Origin: an uncultured Aquimarina sp.
GTDB lineage: Bacteria > Bacteroidota > Bacteroidia > Flavobacteriales > Flavobacteriaceae
DNA: 64,000 bases
Assembly: GCA_947498765.1 (NCBI GenBank)
Contig: CANMLG010000004.1
Location: 99,163-163,162, forward strand
Direction of reading: 5' to 3'
Of this stretch, positions 36,422-45,341 are shown piece by piece. Within the stretch, counting starts at the first letter, position 1; each line of letters opens with the position of its first letter. A program made the translations under genes and the position numbers. Under the pieces are notes generated by a model. It was not told the origin of the DNA, made no database searches, and was given only the letters and a program-made list of their open reading frames with translations.

Positions 36422-36727
36422 ATGAGTCAAAAAATTAGAATTAAATTAAAATCTTACGATCACAATTTAGTAGATAAATCTGCTGAAAAGATTGTAAAAA
36501 CTGTAAAAAGTACAGGTGCAGTAGTAACGGGACCTATTCCATTGCCAACGCACAAAAAAATATTTACTGTATTACGTTCACCGCACGTTAATAAAAAGTC
36601 GCGTGAGCAATTTCAGTTAAGTTCATACAAAAGATTGCTTGATATTTATAGCTCTTCATCAAAAACGATTGATGCGTTAATGAAGTTAGAGTTGCCAAGT
36701 GGTGTTGAAGTGGAGATTAAAGTGTAA
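36422..36727 (+). CDS. rpsJ: 30S ribosomal protein S10
   Basis: A 101-residue S10 ([50 protein letters not shown]), a 30S head protein that in many bacteria also works as NusE in antitermination complexes. It follows fusA by 11 bases. A strong inverted repeat follows and a new promoter is present before rplC, so S10 here seems to belong to the str transcript rather than to lead the S10 operon as in E. coli. The protein shows no unusual features. Confidence 0.99.
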   Translation: MSQKIRIKLKSYDHNLVDKSAEKIVKTVKSTGAVVTGPIPLPTHKKIFTVLRSPHVNKKSREQFQLSSYKRLLDIYSSSSKTIDALMKLELPSGVEVEIKV

Positions 36728-36766
36728 GTACACTTTTTGATTCAATATCTTTAAAAGTGTAAAATG

Positions 36767-36807
36767 AATTGAAGCTCCTGATTTTTTGAAATTTGGGAGT
36801 TTCAATT
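36767..36807 (+). terminator. Inverted repeat after rpsJ, probable (weak) terminator
   Basis: A 12-base stem, AATTGAAGCTCC at 36767-36778 with GGAGTTTCAATT at 36796-36807, one G-U pair, 17-base loop. It is followed by TATATTTC rather than a clean T-run. A second repeat lies just upstream: TACACTTTT 36729-36737 with AAAAGTGTA 36753-36761. The stem overlaps the -33 box of the next promoter. Confidence 0.5.
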
Positions 36808-36823
36808 ATATTTCATACTTTTG
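36793..36823 (+). promoter_or_regulatory. Promoter of the S10-spc-alpha cluster before rplC
   Basis: TTG at 36793-36795, 20 bases, then TACTTTTG at 36816-36823. The same core (CATACTTTTGCAA) is present before rpsL, so the two ribosomal transcription units seem to share promoter design. The first transcribed base should lie near 36830, leaving a leader of about 140 bases before rplC. Confidence 0.72.
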
Positions 36824-36832
36824 CAATCGCTA

Positions 36833-36938
36833 AAAATCTTAGTGGGTCTAAGATTTTACATGTCCTAAGCTTCGGGCGAGGGAAAAACGGTAAAAAATAC
36901 ATTCAAGGTCGGAGGTATTTTCGACCTTGAATTTTTTT
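36833..36938 (+). promoter_or_regulatory. Structured rplC leader with attenuator-like terminator
   Basis: Between promoter and rplC lie two perfect stems. Stem 1: AAAATCTTAG 36833-36842 with CTAAGATTTT 36848-36857, loop TGGGT, right at the predicted 5' end. Stem 2: TTCAAGGTCG 36902-36911 with CGACCTTGAA 36922-36931, loop of ten, followed by seven T, the form of an intrinsic terminator 30 bases before the ATG. A terminator inside a leader implies attenuation. In E. coli the S10 leader is controlled by L4, which is encoded second in this unit, but the sequence does not identify the effector here. Confidence 0.65.
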
Positions 36939-36968
36939 AAATAAATAGTAATAATTAAATAATTAAGA

Positions 36969-37586
36969 ATGTCTGGGTTAATTGGTAAGAAAATTGGCAT
37001 GACTAGCATCTTTGACGAGAATGGGAAGAATATTCCTTGTACAGTTTTAGAAGTTGGGCCATGTGTTGTTACCCAAGTCAGAACTGAAGAGGTTGACGGT
37101 TATAATGCTGTTCAATTAGGTTTCGATGACAAGGCTGATAAAAATGCTAGTAAAGCGGCTCAAGGTCACTTTAAAAAAGCTGGTACTGCTGTCAAGCGTC
37201 AAGTTGTCGAATTCAAAGGTTTTGAGGAGGAGTACAAGTTAGGTGATGTAATCACCGTGGAGCATTTTGTTGAAGGTGAATTTGTGGATGTGTCTGCAAC
37301 TTCAAAGGGTAAAGGTTTTCAGGGAGTTGTAAAACGTCACGGTTTTGGTGGTGTTGGTCAAGCAACTCACGGTCAACATAACCGATTAAGAGCTCCAGGT
37401 TCTATTGGTGCTGCTTCATATCCTGCACGTGTATTCAAAGGAATGCGTATGGCAGGTCAAATGGGTGGCGATAAAGTAAAAGTTCAAAACTTACGTGTTT
37501 TAAAAGTAGTTTCTGATAAGAATTTACTTGTGATTAAAGGATGTGTTCCTGGTCATAAAAATGCATATGTAACTATTCAGAAATAA
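36969..37586 (+). CDS. rplC: 50S ribosomal protein L3
   Basis: A 205-residue L3, an early assembly protein that binds near the 3' end of 23S rRNA and reaches the peptidyl-transferase centre with an extended loop. Recognised from [18 protein letters not shown] at the N-terminus and the loop [20 protein letters not shown] followed by [20 protein letters not shown]. It has the usual bacterial length. It is the first gene of its transcription unit, behind the structured leader. The last base of its stop codon is the first base of the rplD ATG (TAATG), so the two are translationally coupled. Confidence 0.99.
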   Translation: MSGLIGKKIGMTSIFDENGKNIPCTVLEVGPCVVTQVRTEEVDGYNAVQLGFDDKADKNASKAAQGHFKKAGTAVKRQVVEFKGFEEEYKLGDVITVEHFVEGEFVDVSATSKGKGFQGVVKRHGFGGVGQATHGQHNRLRAPGSIGAASYPARVFKGMRMAGQMGGDKVKVQNLRVLKVVSDKNLLVIKGCVPGHKNAYVTIQK

Positions 37587-38215
37587 TGAAAGTAGCAGTT
37601 TTAGATATCAACGGAAAAGAAACAGGTAGAGAGGCAAACCTTTCTGATGCTGTTTTTGCTATTGAGCCAAACGATCATGCTGTTTACTTAGATGTAAAGC
37701 AATACTTGGCAAATCAACGTCAAGGAACGCATAAGGCTAAAGAGAGAGCTGAGATTACTGGTAGTACAAGAAAAATTAAAAAACAAAAGGGAACAGGTAC
37801 AGCTCGTGCGGGTAGTATTAAGTCTGGTGTTTTTAAAGGTGGAGGTCGTATTTTTGGACCTAGACCAAGAAATTATTCTTTTAAATTAAATAAAGGTGTG
37901 AAGCGTTTAGCGCGTAAATCTGCATTAAGTTTAAAAGTAAAAGAGAGTTCTTTAACAGTGCTTGAAGATTTTAATTTTGAAGAAATAAAGACTAAAAACT
38001 TTGTAAATGTTTTAAAAACATTAGGCTTAGATGCTAAGAAGTCTTTATTTGTTTTAGGAGAAGCAAATGAGAATGTTTATTTGTCTTCAAGAAATCTTAA
38101 AAATACTGAGGTAATTTTAGCTTCAGAATTGAGTACTTATAAAATATTACATGCAAATAATGTGGTATTGTTAGAGGGTTCTTTAGAAGGAATTGAAACG
38201 AATTTAAGTAAATAG
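37586..38215 (+). CDS. rplD: 50S ribosomal protein L4
   Basis: A 209-residue L4 whose extended loop lines the peptide exit tunnel near the macrolide site. The loop is complete (KKQKGTGTARAGSIKSGVF, then GGGRIFGPRPRNYSFKLNKG, about residues 62-105) and contains the conserved basic residues. L4 is the autogenous regulator of the S10 operon in Enterobacteria, which makes the attenuator-like leader two genes upstream notable. It overlaps rplC by one base and is eight bases from rplW. Confidence 0.99.
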   Translation: MKVAVLDINGKETGREANLSDAVFAIEPNDHAVYLDVKQYLANQRQGTHKAKERAEITGSTRKIKKQKGTGTARAGSIKSGVFKGGGRIFGPRPRNYSFKLNKGVKRLARKSALSLKVKESSLTVLEDFNFEEIKTKNFVNVLKTLGLDAKKSLFVLGEANENVYLSSRNLKNTEVILASELSTYKILHANNVVLLEGSLEGIETNLSK

Positions 38216-38223
38216 AACACGCG

Positions 38224-38514
38224 ATGAGTATCTTAATTAAACCTATCATTACGGAAAAAGCTACTGCTGCAAGTGAATTAAGAAATTGCTTCAGTTTTGT
38301 AGTAAATAAGAAGGCGAACAAGGTAGAAATCAAAAAGGCAGTTGAGGCTGCTTATGGTGTTTCTGTGGATAAAGTTCGAACAATAAACGTCCGCCCAGAT
38401 CGTAATACACGTTATACAAAAACGGGTATTGTAACTGGTAAAACAAGCGCTTATAAAAAAGCTATTGTACAGGTGGCGGAAGGTGATACAATTGATTTAT
38501 ATAGTAATCTTTAA
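38224..38514 (+). CDS. rplW: 50S ribosomal protein L23
   Basis: A 96-residue L23, which sits at the polypeptide tunnel exit and serves as docking site for trigger factor and the signal recognition particle in other bacteria. Recognised from ILIKPIITEKATAASE and FVVNKKANKVEIKKAVEAAYGVSVDKVRTINV. Typical length, no insertions. It is eight bases behind rplD and nine bases before rplB. Confidence 0.99.
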   Translation: MSILIKPIITEKATAASELRNCFSFVVNKKANKVEIKKAVEAAYGVSVDKVRTINVRPDRNTRYTKTGIVTGKTSAYKKAIVQVAEGDTIDLYSNL

Positions 38515-38523
38515 GGCTAAAAA

Positions 38524-39348
38524 ATGTCAGTAAGAAAATTAAAACCAATCACCCCAGGACAGCGATTTAGAGTAGTAAATGGGTTTGACGCCATAACTAC
38601 TGATAAGCCGGAGAAGAGTTTATTAGCTCCGAAAAAACGTACTGGAGGTCGAAACAGTCAAGGAAAAATGACTATGCGCTACAAAGGTGGTGGTCATAAG
38701 AGACGTTATCGTATTATAGATTTCAAACGTGACAAGCAAGGAGTGCCTGCTACGGTTGCATCTATTCAATATGATCCGAACAGAACAGCATTTATTGCAC
38801 TTTTAAATTACCAAGATGGTGAGAAACGTTATGTGATCGCTCAGAATGGTTTAGAAGTGGGGCAAAACATTGTTTCGGGTGCTGATGTAGCTCCGGAAAT
38901 TGGAAATGCAATGCCTTTAAGTGTTATTCCATTAGGTACAATTATTTCATGTATTGAATTACACCCAGGTCAAGGAGCTGTTATGGCTCGTAGTGCTGGT
39001 TCTTTTGCGCAGTTAATGGCAAGAGATGGTAAGTTTGCTACAGTTAAGTTGCCTTCTGGTGAAGTTAGATTAATTCTAGTTACTTGTATGGCTACAATTG
39101 GTGCTGTTTCGAACAGTGATCATCAATTGTTAGTTGGAGGTAAAGCTGGTAGAACGCGTTGGTTAGGTCGTAGACCAAGAACAAGACCAGTAGCAATGAA
39201 TCCGGTTGATCATCCAATGGGTGGTGGTGAAGGACGTTCGTCTGGAGGGCACCCTCGTTCAAGAAAAGGTTTACCGGCTAAAGGATTTAGAACACGTTCT
39301 AAAACTAAGGCGAGTAATAAGTATATTGTAGAACGTAGAAAGAAATAA
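38524..39348 (+). CDS. rplB: 50S ribosomal protein L2
   Basis: A 274-residue L2, needed for subunit association and peptidyl-transferase activity. The conserved C-terminal loop [12 protein letters not shown] is intact, with the functionally important histidine at about residue 230, and the N-terminal [20 protein letters not shown] (read in parts) is standard. It has full family length. It ends three bases before rpsS, in the order rplC-rplD-rplW-rplB-rpsS-rplV-rpsC found in nearly all bacteria. Confidence 0.99.
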   Translation: MSVRKLKPITPGQRFRVVNGFDAITTDKPEKSLLAPKKRTGGRNSQGKMTMRYKGGGHKRRYRIIDFKRDKQGVPATVASIQYDPNRTAFIALLNYQDGEKRYVIAQNGLEVGQNIVSGADVAPEIGNAMPLSVIPLGTIISCIELHPGQGAVMARSAGSFAQLMARDGKFATVKLPSGEVRLILVTCMATIGAVSNSDHQLLVGGKAGRTRWLGRRPRTRPVAMNPVDHPMGGGEGRSSGGHPRSRKGLPAKGFRTRSKTKASNKYIVERRKK

Positions 39349-39351
39349 GAT

Positions 39352-39633
39352 ATGGCTCGTTCATTAAAAAAAGGACCTTATATTCACTATAAGTTAGAGA
39401 AAAAGGTCGCAGCAAATGTAGAAGCTGGTAAAAAGACAGTGATTAAAACTTGGTCAAGAGCATCAATGATTAGTCCTGATTTTGTTGGTCAAACAATAGC
39501 TGTTCACAATGGTCGTCAGTTTGTTCCTGTTTATGTAACAGAGAACATGGTAGGTCACAAATTAGGAGAGTTTTCGCCAACACGTTCTTATAGAGGACAT
39601 GGTACGGATAAGAAAAATAAAGGTAAAAGATAA
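39352..39633 (+). CDS. rpsS: 30S ribosomal protein S19
   Basis: A 93-residue S19 that works with S13 in the 30S head and contacts A-site tRNA. Diagnostic stretches are [41 protein letters not shown] and the end of the core [15 protein letters not shown]. It is three bases after rplB and seven bases before rplV. Nothing unusual. Confidence 0.99.
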   Translation: MARSLKKGPYIHYKLEKKVAANVEAGKKTVIKTWSRASMISPDFVGQTIAVHNGRQFVPVYVTENMVGHKLGEFSPTRSYRGHGTDKKNKGKR

Positions 39634-39640
39634 GTAAGCT

Positions 39641-40048
39641 ATGGGAGTTCGTAAAAAACAAATGGCTGACAGAATTAAGGAAGAGAAAAAGCAGATTGCT
39701 TTTGCAAAGCTTAATAACTGTCCTACTTCGCCAAGAAAAATGCGCTTAGTAGCGGATTTAGTACGTGGTAAAAAAGTGGAAAATGCACTGCAGATACTTA
39801 GATTTAGCCCGAAAGAGGCGTCACGTCGTTTAGAGAAATTGTTGTTGTCTGCATTGGCAAACTGGCAAGCTAAAAACGAAGATGCTAGCATTGAAGATGC
39901 TGATCTTATCGTTTCTGAAATCCGTGTAGATGGTGGGGCAATGTTAAAAAGATTGCGTCCAGCACCACAAGGAAGAGCACACAGAATTAGAAAGCGTTCT
40001 AACCACGTAACCATCGTAGTTGGATCTAATAATAATACACAAAGCTAA
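39641..40048 (+). CDS. rplV: 50S ribosomal protein L22
   Basis: A 135-residue L22 that binds domain I of 23S rRNA and sends a beta-hairpin into the exit tunnel beside L4. The core reads [27 protein letters not shown], and the hairpin [25 protein letters not shown] (read in parts) is intact. The N-terminus has about 15 extra residues before the conserved core, with a second possible start at Met 8; the first ATG is used here because it keeps a seven-base gap to rpsS. Ten bases or fewer separate it from rpsC. Confidence 0.98.
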   Translation: MGVRKKQMADRIKEEKKQIAFAKLNNCPTSPRKMRLVADLVRGKKVENALQILRFSPKEASRRLEKLLLSALANWQAKNEDASIEDADLIVSEIRVDGGAMLKRLRPAPQGRAHRIRKRSNHVTIVVGSNNNTQS

Positions 40049-40057
40049 GATAGAGAT

Positions 40058-40780
40058 ATGGGACAAAAGACAAATCCAATCGGAAATCGCCTTGGTATCA
40101 TCAGAGGATGGGAATCTAACTGGTACGGAGGTAACGACTATGGAGATAAACTTGCTGAAGACGATAAAATCAGAAAGTATATCCATGCACGTTTATCAAA
40201 AGCTAGTGTATCGAGAGTAATTATTGAGCGTACGCTTAAACTTGTAACCGTTACTATCACTACAGCACGTCCAGGTATCATTATTGGTAAAGGAGGTCAA
40301 GAGGTAGACAAGTTGAAAGAAGAGCTTAAAAAAATTACAAGTAAAGAGGTTCAATTGAACATCTTCGAAATTAAGAGACCTGAGCTTGATGCATTTTTAG
40401 TAGGATCAAGTATTGCGCGTCAAATAGAGAATCGTATCTCTTACCGTCGTGCAATCAAGATGGCAATTGCGGCTGCAATGCGTATGAATGCTGAAGGTAT
40501 TAAGGTGTTAATTTCTGGACGTTTGAATGGTGCTGAAATGGCACGTTCAGAGTCGTACAAAGACGGTCGTATTCCGTTGTCTACATTCAGAGCCGATATT
40601 GATTATGCGTTAGTTGAAGCACATACTACTTATGGTAGAATGGGTATCAAAGTATGGATCATGAAAGGTGAAGTATATGGTAAAAGAGAGCTTTCTCCTT
40701 TGGTAGGTTTATCAAAGAAGCAAGGTAAATCTGACAGAGGACAAGGAAGAGGTGGAAACAAACCTCGCCGTAGAAAGTAA
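40058..40780 (+). CDS. rpsC: 30S ribosomal protein S3
   Basis: A 240-residue S3 at the mRNA entry site, part of the ribosomal helicase activity. The KH domain has the GxxG loop in [20 protein letters not shown] (split around GKGG, about residues 70-85), and the C-terminal domain reads [22 protein letters not shown] and [12 protein letters not shown]. It ends in a basic tail ([14 protein letters not shown]). A 22-base gap, longer than most here, separates it from rplP. Confidence 0.99.
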   Translation: MGQKTNPIGNRLGIIRGWESNWYGGNDYGDKLAEDDKIRKYIHARLSKASVSRVIIERTLKLVTVTITTARPGIIIGKGGQEVDKLKEELKKITSKEVQLNIFEIKRPELDAFLVGSSIARQIENRISYRRAIKMAIAAAMRMNAEGIKVLISGRLNGAEMARSESYKDGRIPLSTFRADIDYALVEAHTTYGRMGIKVWIMKGEVYGKRELSPLVGLSKKQGKSDRGQGRGGNKPRRRK

Positions 40781-40802
40781 TTTTATAAAGAAATTTTAGA
40801 CA

Positions 40803-41222
40803 ATGTTACAGCCTAAAAGAACAAAATTCCGTAAACAACAAAAAGGACGTATGAAAGGTCTTGCTCAACGTGGGCATACTTTATCAAACGGTACTTTCGG
40901 AATCAAATCGTTAGATTCGAATTTTGTGACTGCAAGACAAATTGAAGCTGCGCGTATTGCTGCAACTCGTTATATGAAAAGAGAGGGTTCGTTATGGATT
41001 ATGATTTTTCCAGACAAACCAATTACAAAAAAGCCTCTTGAAGTACGTATGGGTAAAGGTAAGGGTGCTGTTGAGTATTGGGCAGCAGTTGTTAAACCAG
41101 GAAGAATTTTATTTGAAATAGCAGGAGTGCCATTTGACACTGCAAAAGAAGCATTACGCTTAGCTGCTCAAAAATTACCTGTTAAAACTAAGTTTATCGT
41201 AGCTAGAGATTATCAAGCTTAA
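40803..41222 (+). CDS. rplP: 50S ribosomal protein L16
   Basis: A 139-residue L16, which helps position A-site tRNA and is needed for late 50S assembly. Starts [19 protein letters not shown] and contains [18 protein letters not shown], the [22 protein letters not shown] core and a C-terminal [12 protein letters not shown]. These are family hallmarks and the length is standard. Ten bases separate it from rpmC. Confidence 0.99.
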   Translation: MLQPKRTKFRKQQKGRMKGLAQRGHTLSNGTFGIKSLDSNFVTARQIEAARIAATRYMKREGSLWIMIFPDKPITKKPLEVRMGKGKGAVEYWAAVVKPGRILFEIAGVPFDTAKEALRLAAQKLPVKTKFIVARDYQA

Positions 41223-41232
41223 TATTTGAATT

Positions 41233-41427
41233 ATGAAACAATCAGAAATTAAAGGTCTGTCTGTGGCTGAATTACAAGAAGAACTTGGTAAATCAAAACA
41301 AGCGTATTCTGAATTAAAAATGGCTCACGCACTTTCTCCATTAGAGAATCCGTTACAAATTCGTAGCGTAAGAAAATCTATTGCAAGAATAGCTACTGAG
41401 TTAACAAAACGTGAATTAAACGCTTAA
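41233..41427 (+). CDS. rpmC: 50S ribosomal protein L29
   Basis: A 64-residue two-helix protein at the tunnel exit next to L23. Identified by [19 protein letters not shown], the central helix, [19 protein letters not shown] and its fixed place between rplP and rpsQ. It is 13 bases from rpsQ. Short but complete. Confidence 0.98.
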   Translation: MKQSEIKGLSVAELQEELGKSKQAYSELKMAHALSPLENPLQIRSVRKSIARIATELTKRELNA

Positions 41428-41440
41428 TTCTGCTGAAAAG

Positions 41441-41698
41441 ATGGAAAAAAGAAATTTAAGAAAAGAACGTATCGGTGTAGTTACAAGTAACAAAATGGAG
41501 AAATCTATTGTTGTTTCTGAAGTAAAAAAAGTAAAACACCCTATGTACGGAAAGTTCGTGTTGAAAACTAAAAAATACGTTGCACACGACGAAACAAATG
41601 ACTGTAACATAGGCGATACTGTAAGGATCATGGAAACACGTCCTTTAAGTAAGTCAAAATGTTGGAGATTAGTTGAAGTAATAGAAAGAGCGAAATAA
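41441..41698 (+). CDS. rpsQ: 30S ribosomal protein S17
   Basis: An 85-residue OB-fold protein, one of the primary binders of 16S rRNA in the body of the 30S subunit. Recognised from [40 protein letters not shown] and the closing [20 protein letters not shown]. One base separates its stop from the rplN start, so coupling is likely. Confidence 0.99.
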   Translation: MEKRNLRKERIGVVTSNKMEKSIVVSEVKKVKHPMYGKFVLKTKKYVAHDETNDCNIGDTVRIMETRPLSKSKCWRLVEVIERAK

Positions 41699-41699
41699 G

Positions 41700-42068
41700 A
41701 TGGTACAACAAGAGTCTAGATTAAGAGTAGCTGATAATACAGGTGGTAAGGAAGTACTTACGATTCGTGTATTAGGTGGTACGAAAAAAAGATACGCCTC
41801 TGTAGGTGACAAGATCGTTGTCAGTATTAAGGAGGCTGCTCCAAACGGAAGCGTTAAAAAAGGAGCGGTTTCAACTGCAGTTGTAGTTCGTACCAAAAAA
41901 GAAGTGCGTAGAGCTGATGGATCGTATATTCGTTTCGATGATAACGCTTGTGTCCTTTTAGGGGCAAACGGAGAAATGAGAGGAACACGTGTATTTGGCC
42001 CTGTTGCAAGAGAACTTCGTGATAAGCAGTTCATGAAGATTGTTTCACTAGCACCTGAAGTGCTTTAA
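41700..42068 (+). CDS. rplN: 50S ribosomal protein L14
   Basis: A 122-residue L14 at the intersubunit bridge near L19 and L3, and the docking site of silencing factor RsfS in other bacteria. Starts [19 protein letters not shown] and has the [28 protein letters not shown] block (read in parts). It is the standard 122 residues. It follows rpsQ after one base and precedes rplX by 13. Confidence 0.99.
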   Translation: MVQQESRLRVADNTGGKEVLTIRVLGGTKKRYASVGDKIVVSIKEAAPNGSVKKGAVSTAVVVRTKKEVRRADGSYIRFDDNACVLLGANGEMRGTRVFGPVARELRDKQFMKIVSLAPEVL

Positions 42069-42081
42069 TCATTTAAAAAAA

Positions 42082-42396
42082 ATGGCAAAATTAAAGATCA
42101 AAACAGGCGACTTAGTAAAAGTAGTAGCTGGTGATGACAAAGGTCAGGAAGGAAAAGTACAAAAGGTACTTATTGAAAAGAACAAAGCCATCGTTGAAGG
42201 TGTAAACTTAGTTTCTAAACACAATAAGCCTAGCGCAGCTAGCCCTCAAGGTGGAATAGTTAAAAAGGAAGCGCCAATTCATATTTCGAATTTAGCTTTA
42301 GTTGATCCTAAGTCTGGTGATGCAACTCGTGTGGGTTACCGTGTTGAGGGTGATAAAAAAGTGCGTTTTTCTAAAAAATCTAATGAAGTAATATAG
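42082..42396 (+). CDS. rplX: 50S ribosomal protein L24
   Basis: A 104-residue KOW-domain protein that starts 50S assembly by binding the 5' domain of 23S rRNA. The KOW motif is [20 protein letters not shown] at residues 12-31, followed by [14 protein letters not shown]. It ends two bases before rplE. Standard length and no anomalies. Confidence 0.99.
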   Translation: MAKLKIKTGDLVKVVAGDDKGQEGKVQKVLIEKNKAIVEGVNLVSKHNKPSAASPQGGIVKKEAPIHISNLALVDPKSGDATRVGYRVEGDKKVRFSKKSNEVI

Positions 42397-42398
42397 TT

Positions 42399-42950
42399 AT
42401 GTCTTATAAAGTTAGACTTAAGGAAGAGTATAAGGATCGAGTGATCGCTGCTCTTAAAGAAGAATACAGCTATAGTAACATTATGCAAGTGCCAAAACTT
42501 ACAAAAATAGTTTTGAGTAGAGGTGTAGGTGGTGCTGTTGCAGACAAAAAATTGATTGATTACGCAGTAGATGAATTTACAACTATCACGGGTCAAAAAG
42601 CGGTTTCTACCATTTCTAAAAAGGATGTTGCATCTTTTAAATTAAGAAAAGGTATGCCGATTGGAGCAAAAGTAACTTTACGTGGAGATCGTATGTACGA
42701 ATTCTTAGATCGTTTAGTAACGGTGGCTTTACCGCGTGTGCGTGATTTTCAAGGGATTAAAGCTACAGGTTTTGATGGAAGAGGAAATTATTCAATGGGT
42801 GTTACAGAGCAAATAATTTTTCCAGAGATTGATATCGATAAGGTAAATAAAATTTCGGGATTAGATATAACATTTGTAACTTCCGCACCGACAGATAGCG
42901 AAGCTAAATCATTATTAACTCAATTAGGGTTACCTTTTAAAAAGAATTAA
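42399..42950 (+). CDS. rplE: 50S ribosomal protein L5
   Basis: A 183-residue L5 that binds 5S rRNA and forms an intersubunit bridge to S13 in the head. Family blocks: [20 protein letters not shown], then [22 protein letters not shown] and [23 protein letters not shown] sequence near 126-145. Very close spacing (two bases on each side) indicates strong translational coupling with rplX and rpsN. Confidence 0.99.
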   Translation: MSYKVRLKEEYKDRVIAALKEEYSYSNIMQVPKLTKIVLSRGVGGAVADKKLIDYAVDEFTTITGQKAVSTISKKDVASFKLRKGMPIGAKVTLRGDRMYEFLDRLVTVALPRVRDFQGIKATGFDGRGNYSMGVTEQIIFPEIDIDKVNKISGLDITFVTSAPTDSEAKSLLTQLGLPFKKN

Positions 42951-42952
42951 TT

Positions 42953-43222
42953 ATGGCTAAAGAATCAATGAAAGCCCGTGAGGTGAAGAGAGCAAAAACG
43001 GTTGCTAAATATGCTGAAAAAAGAAAGGCTTTGAAGGAAGCTGGAGATTACGAAGCATTACAAAAGTTACCAAAAAACGCTTCACCAATTCGTATGCATA
43101 ACCGTTGTAAATTAACGGGAAGACCTAAAGGTTATATGCGTCAGTTTGGTATTTCACGTGTAACATTCCGTGAAATGGCAAACCAAGGATTAATTCCTGG
43201 GGTAACTAAAGCAAGTTGGTAA
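42953..43222 (+). CDS. rpsN: 30S ribosomal protein S14, zinc-independent long form
   Basis: An 89-residue S14 of the long type without the zinc-ribbon cysteines: the C-terminal block reads [20 protein letters not shown] with a single cysteine, and the N-terminal half ([20 protein letters not shown]) is the extra helix present only in this form. It assembles late in the 30S head. A 61-base gap with a hairpin follows before rpsH, whereas the gap on the left is only two bases. Confidence 0.98.
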   Translation: MAKESMKAREVKRAKTVAKYAEKRKALKEAGDYEALQKLPKNASPIRMHNRCKLTGRPKGYMRQFGISRVTFREMANQGLIPGVTKASW

Positions 43223-43234
43223 ATACTATTAATT

Positions 43235-43269
43235 GGTAAAAGGTTTGGCAATTGTCGAAAACCATTACC
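43235..43269 (+). promoter_or_regulatory. Hairpin in the rpsN-rpsH spacer, candidate S8 control site
   Basis: GGTA 43235-43238 pairs with TACC 43266-43269, and GGTTT 43242-43246 with AAACC 43259-43263, separated by a 3/2-base internal loop and closed by a 12-base loop with a CAATTG palindrome. It ends 14 bases before the S8 start. In E. coli S8 represses the spc operon by binding an mRNA hairpin near rplE; a similar role here is inference from position. Confidence 0.45.
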
Positions 43270-43283
43270 GCAAATAAATACAA

Positions 43284-43682
43284 ATGAATACAGATCCTAT
43301 TGCAGATTTTTTAACAAGAATCAGAAATGCAAATGCAGCAAAACACAGAGTTGTTGAAATTCCTGCTTCAAAAGTTAAAAAAGAGATCACTAAAATATTA
43401 TTCGATCAAGGATATATTTTAAGTTATAAATTCGAAGATACTACCGCTCAAGGTAGTATTAAGATTGCTTTAAAGTATGACAAGTTCACTAAAGAGCCTG
43501 TAATTCAAGAATTACAGCGTATTAGTAAGCCAGGTTTACGTAAGTATGCTGGTTCAAGTGATATTCCACGTATATTGAACGGTTTAGGTATCGCTATTGT
43601 TTCTACTTCTCATGGAGTAATGACAGGTAAGCAAGCTAAACGTGATAATGTTGGTGGTGAAGTACTTTGTTACGTTTATTAA
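43284..43682 (+). CDS. rpsH: 30S ribosomal protein S8
   Basis: A 132-residue S8 that binds helix 21 of 16S rRNA and shapes the 30S platform. Starts [18 protein letters not shown] and ends with the RNA-contact block [31 protein letters not shown] (read in parts), with the conserved STS(H/R)G motif. It lies behind a 61-base spacer with a hairpin and 18 bases before rplF. Confidence 0.99.
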   Translation: MNTDPIADFLTRIRNANAAKHRVVEIPASKVKKEITKILFDQGYILSYKFEDTTAQGSIKIALKYDKFTKEPVIQELQRISKPGLRKYAGSSDIPRILNGLGIAIVSTSHGVMTGKQAKRDNVGGEVLCYVY

Positions 43683-43700
43683 CAGTAAAAAGACACAGAA

Positions 43701-44243
43701 ATGTCAAGAATAGGAAAAAATCCAGTAACTATACCGTCTGGTGTCACAGTAGATGTGAAAGGGAATAATGTTACTGTTAAAGGAAAATTAGGAGAATTAT
43801 CACAAGAAATTGGTGATATTTCTGCTGTTGTTGAGGGTGATAAAATCACTTTAGATAGACCTTCTGAAACAAAAAGTCATAAAGCACAACACGGTTTATA
43901 CCGTTCTTTATTGTCAAATATGGTTCAAGGTGTATCTGAAGGGTTTACCAAAGAATTGGAATTGGTTGGTGTAGGTTATAGAGCATCAAACCAAGGTCAA
44001 AAATTGGACTTAGCATTAGGTTTTTCACACAATATAGTGATTGATTTAGCACCAGAAATCAAAGTTGAAACGATTTCTGAAAAAGGTAAAAACCCAATTA
44101 TTAAGCTTTCATCATTTGATAAGCAATTAGTAGGTGAGGTTGCTGCTAAAATTAGATCATTCCGTAAGCCTGAACCTTACAAAGGAAAAGGAATTAAGTT
44201 TGTTGGTGAAGAATTAAGAAGAAAAGCAGGTAAATCTGCATAA
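43701..44243 (+). CDS. rplF: 50S ribosomal protein L6
   Basis: A 180-residue L6, made of two similar domains, located near the factor-binding site and the sarcin-ricin loop. Identified by SRIGKNPVTIPSGVTV at the start, HGLYRSLLSNMVQGVSEGF in the middle and RKPEPYKGKGIKFVGEELRRKAGK at the end (read in parts). Length and spacing (10 bases to rplR) are ordinary. Confidence 0.99.
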   Translation: MSRIGKNPVTIPSGVTVDVKGNNVTVKGKLGELSQEIGDISAVVEGDKITLDRPSETKSHKAQHGLYRSLLSNMVQGVSEGFTKELELVGVGYRASNQGQKLDLALGFSHNIVIDLAPEIKVETISEKGKNPIIKLSSFDKQLVGEVAAKIRSFRKPEPYKGKGIKFVGEELRRKAGKSA

Positions 44244-44253
44244 TAACTAAGTT

Positions 44254-44610
44254 ATGGCATTCTCAAAAGAATCAAGAAGATTAAAGATAAGAAAGCGTAT
44301 ACGTGGTGCTGTAAGTGGTACGGCGGAACGTCCAAGACTTTCTGTATACAGAAGTAACAAAGAGATTTATGCTCAGATTGTTAATGATGTTGATGGAAAG
44401 ACTTTAGTAGCTGCATCGTCTCGTGACAAAGCAATTGCTGATGCAACAGGAACTAAAATTGAAATTGCAAATCTAGTAGGAAAAGCAATCGCTGAAAAAG
44501 CTGTAAAAGCTGGATTAGATGTCGTTGCTTTCGATAGAGGTGGTTACCTTTACCACGGTAGAATAAAATCATTAGCTGAAGGAGCTAGAGAAGCAGGACT
44601 TAAATTCTAA
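44254..44610 (+). CDS. rplR: 50S ribosomal protein L18
   Basis: A 118-residue L18 that binds 5S rRNA with L5. The basic N-terminus [29 protein letters not shown] (split) and the C-terminal [26 protein letters not shown] pattern are diagnostic. It is five bases from rpsE. No unusual features. Confidence 0.99.
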   Translation: MAFSKESRRLKIRKRIRGAVSGTAERPRLSVYRSNKEIYAQIVNDVDGKTLVAASSRDKAIADATGTKIEIANLVGKAIAEKAVKAGLDVVAFDRGGYLYHGRIKSLAEGAREAGLKF

Positions 44611-44615
44611 GAAAG

Positions 44616-45140
44616 ATGTATCAAAAATATAAAAACGCAGAATTAGTAAAGCCTAGTGGTCTTGATTTAAAAGATCGTTTAGTAGGAGTTCAACGTGTTA
44701 CTAAAGTAACAAAGGGTGGACGTGCTTTTGGATTTTCGGCTATTGTAGTAGTTGGTGATGAAAATGGTGTTGTTGGTCAAGGTTTAGGTAAATCAAAAGA
44801 AGTAGCGGAGGCTATCGCAAAAGCGGTTGAAGATGCTAAGAAGAATTTGGTGCGTATTCCATTGAATAAAGGAACACTGCCTCATGAGCAAAAAGGTAAG
44901 TATGGTGGAGCTAGAGTGTTGTTATTACCAGCATCTAAGGGTACTGGAGTAATAGCAGGTGGAGCGATACGTGCGGTATTGGAAGCAGTTGGTGTACATG
45001 ATGTAATGTCAAAAAATCAAGGATCTTCTAATCCTCATAACGTGGTTAAGGCAACATTTGATGCTTTATTGCGTTTACGTTCTGCTCAGCAAGTAGCAAA
45101 ACAAAGAGGTGTGTCATTGGATAAAGTGTTTAACGGTTAA
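44616..45140 (+). CDS. rpsE: 30S ribosomal protein S5
   Basis: A 174-residue S5 at the mRNA entry channel, with S3 and S4, important for decoding accuracy. The N-terminal RNA-binding domain ([29 protein letters not shown], read in parts) and the C-terminal [20 protein letters not shown] block are intact. Ten bases separate its stop from the rpmD start. A longer frame at the end overlaps rpmD but is a reading artefact. Confidence 0.99.
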   Translation: MYQKYKNAELVKPSGLDLKDRLVGVQRVTKVTKGGRAFGFSAIVVVGDENGVVGQGLGKSKEVAEAIAKAVEDAKKNLVRIPLNKGTLPHEQKGKYGGARVLLLPASKGTGVIAGGAIRAVLEAVGVHDVMSKNQGSSNPHNVVKATFDALLRLRSAQQVAKQRGVSLDKVFNG

Positions 45141-45150
45141 TATAAAAATT

Positions 45151-45330
45151 ATGGCGACAATAAAAGTAACTAAGGTGAAAAGTGCTATAAACCGTACAGC
45201 AAACCAAAAGAAAACTTTAGAGGCTTTAGGGCTTAAAAAGATTGGTCAAACTGTAGAGCACACAGATACTCCAAGCATACTTGGAATGGTAAATAAAGTT
45301 CAACATTTAGTTTCTGTTGAAACGATTTAA
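45151..45330 (+). CDS. rpmD: 50S ribosomal protein L30
   Basis: A 59-residue L30 ([20 protein letters not shown], then [20 protein letters not shown]). The open frame extends 14 codons further upstream over the end of rpsE; the ATG at 45151 gives the family-standard N-terminus and a ten-base gap, so it is used. L30 is non-essential in some phyla but is kept here in the usual rpsE-rpmD-rplO order. Confidence 0.97.
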   Translation: MATIKVTKVKSAINRTANQKKTLEALGLKKIGQTVEHTDTPSILGMVNKVQHLVSVETI

Positions 45331-45341
45331 AACGAATAAAG

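Noticed and set aside
39562..40014. 150-codon frame on the - strand opposite rplV
   Set aside because: It lies fully antisense to conserved ribosomal genes and has no family features; codon shadow.
40020..40220. 66-codon + strand frame across the rplV-rpsC junction
   Set aside because: It overlaps both genes out of frame and has no independent support.
45109..45150. Longer start of rpmD overlapping rpsE
   Set aside because: The extra codons are the end of rpsE in another frame; L30 starts at MATIKV.
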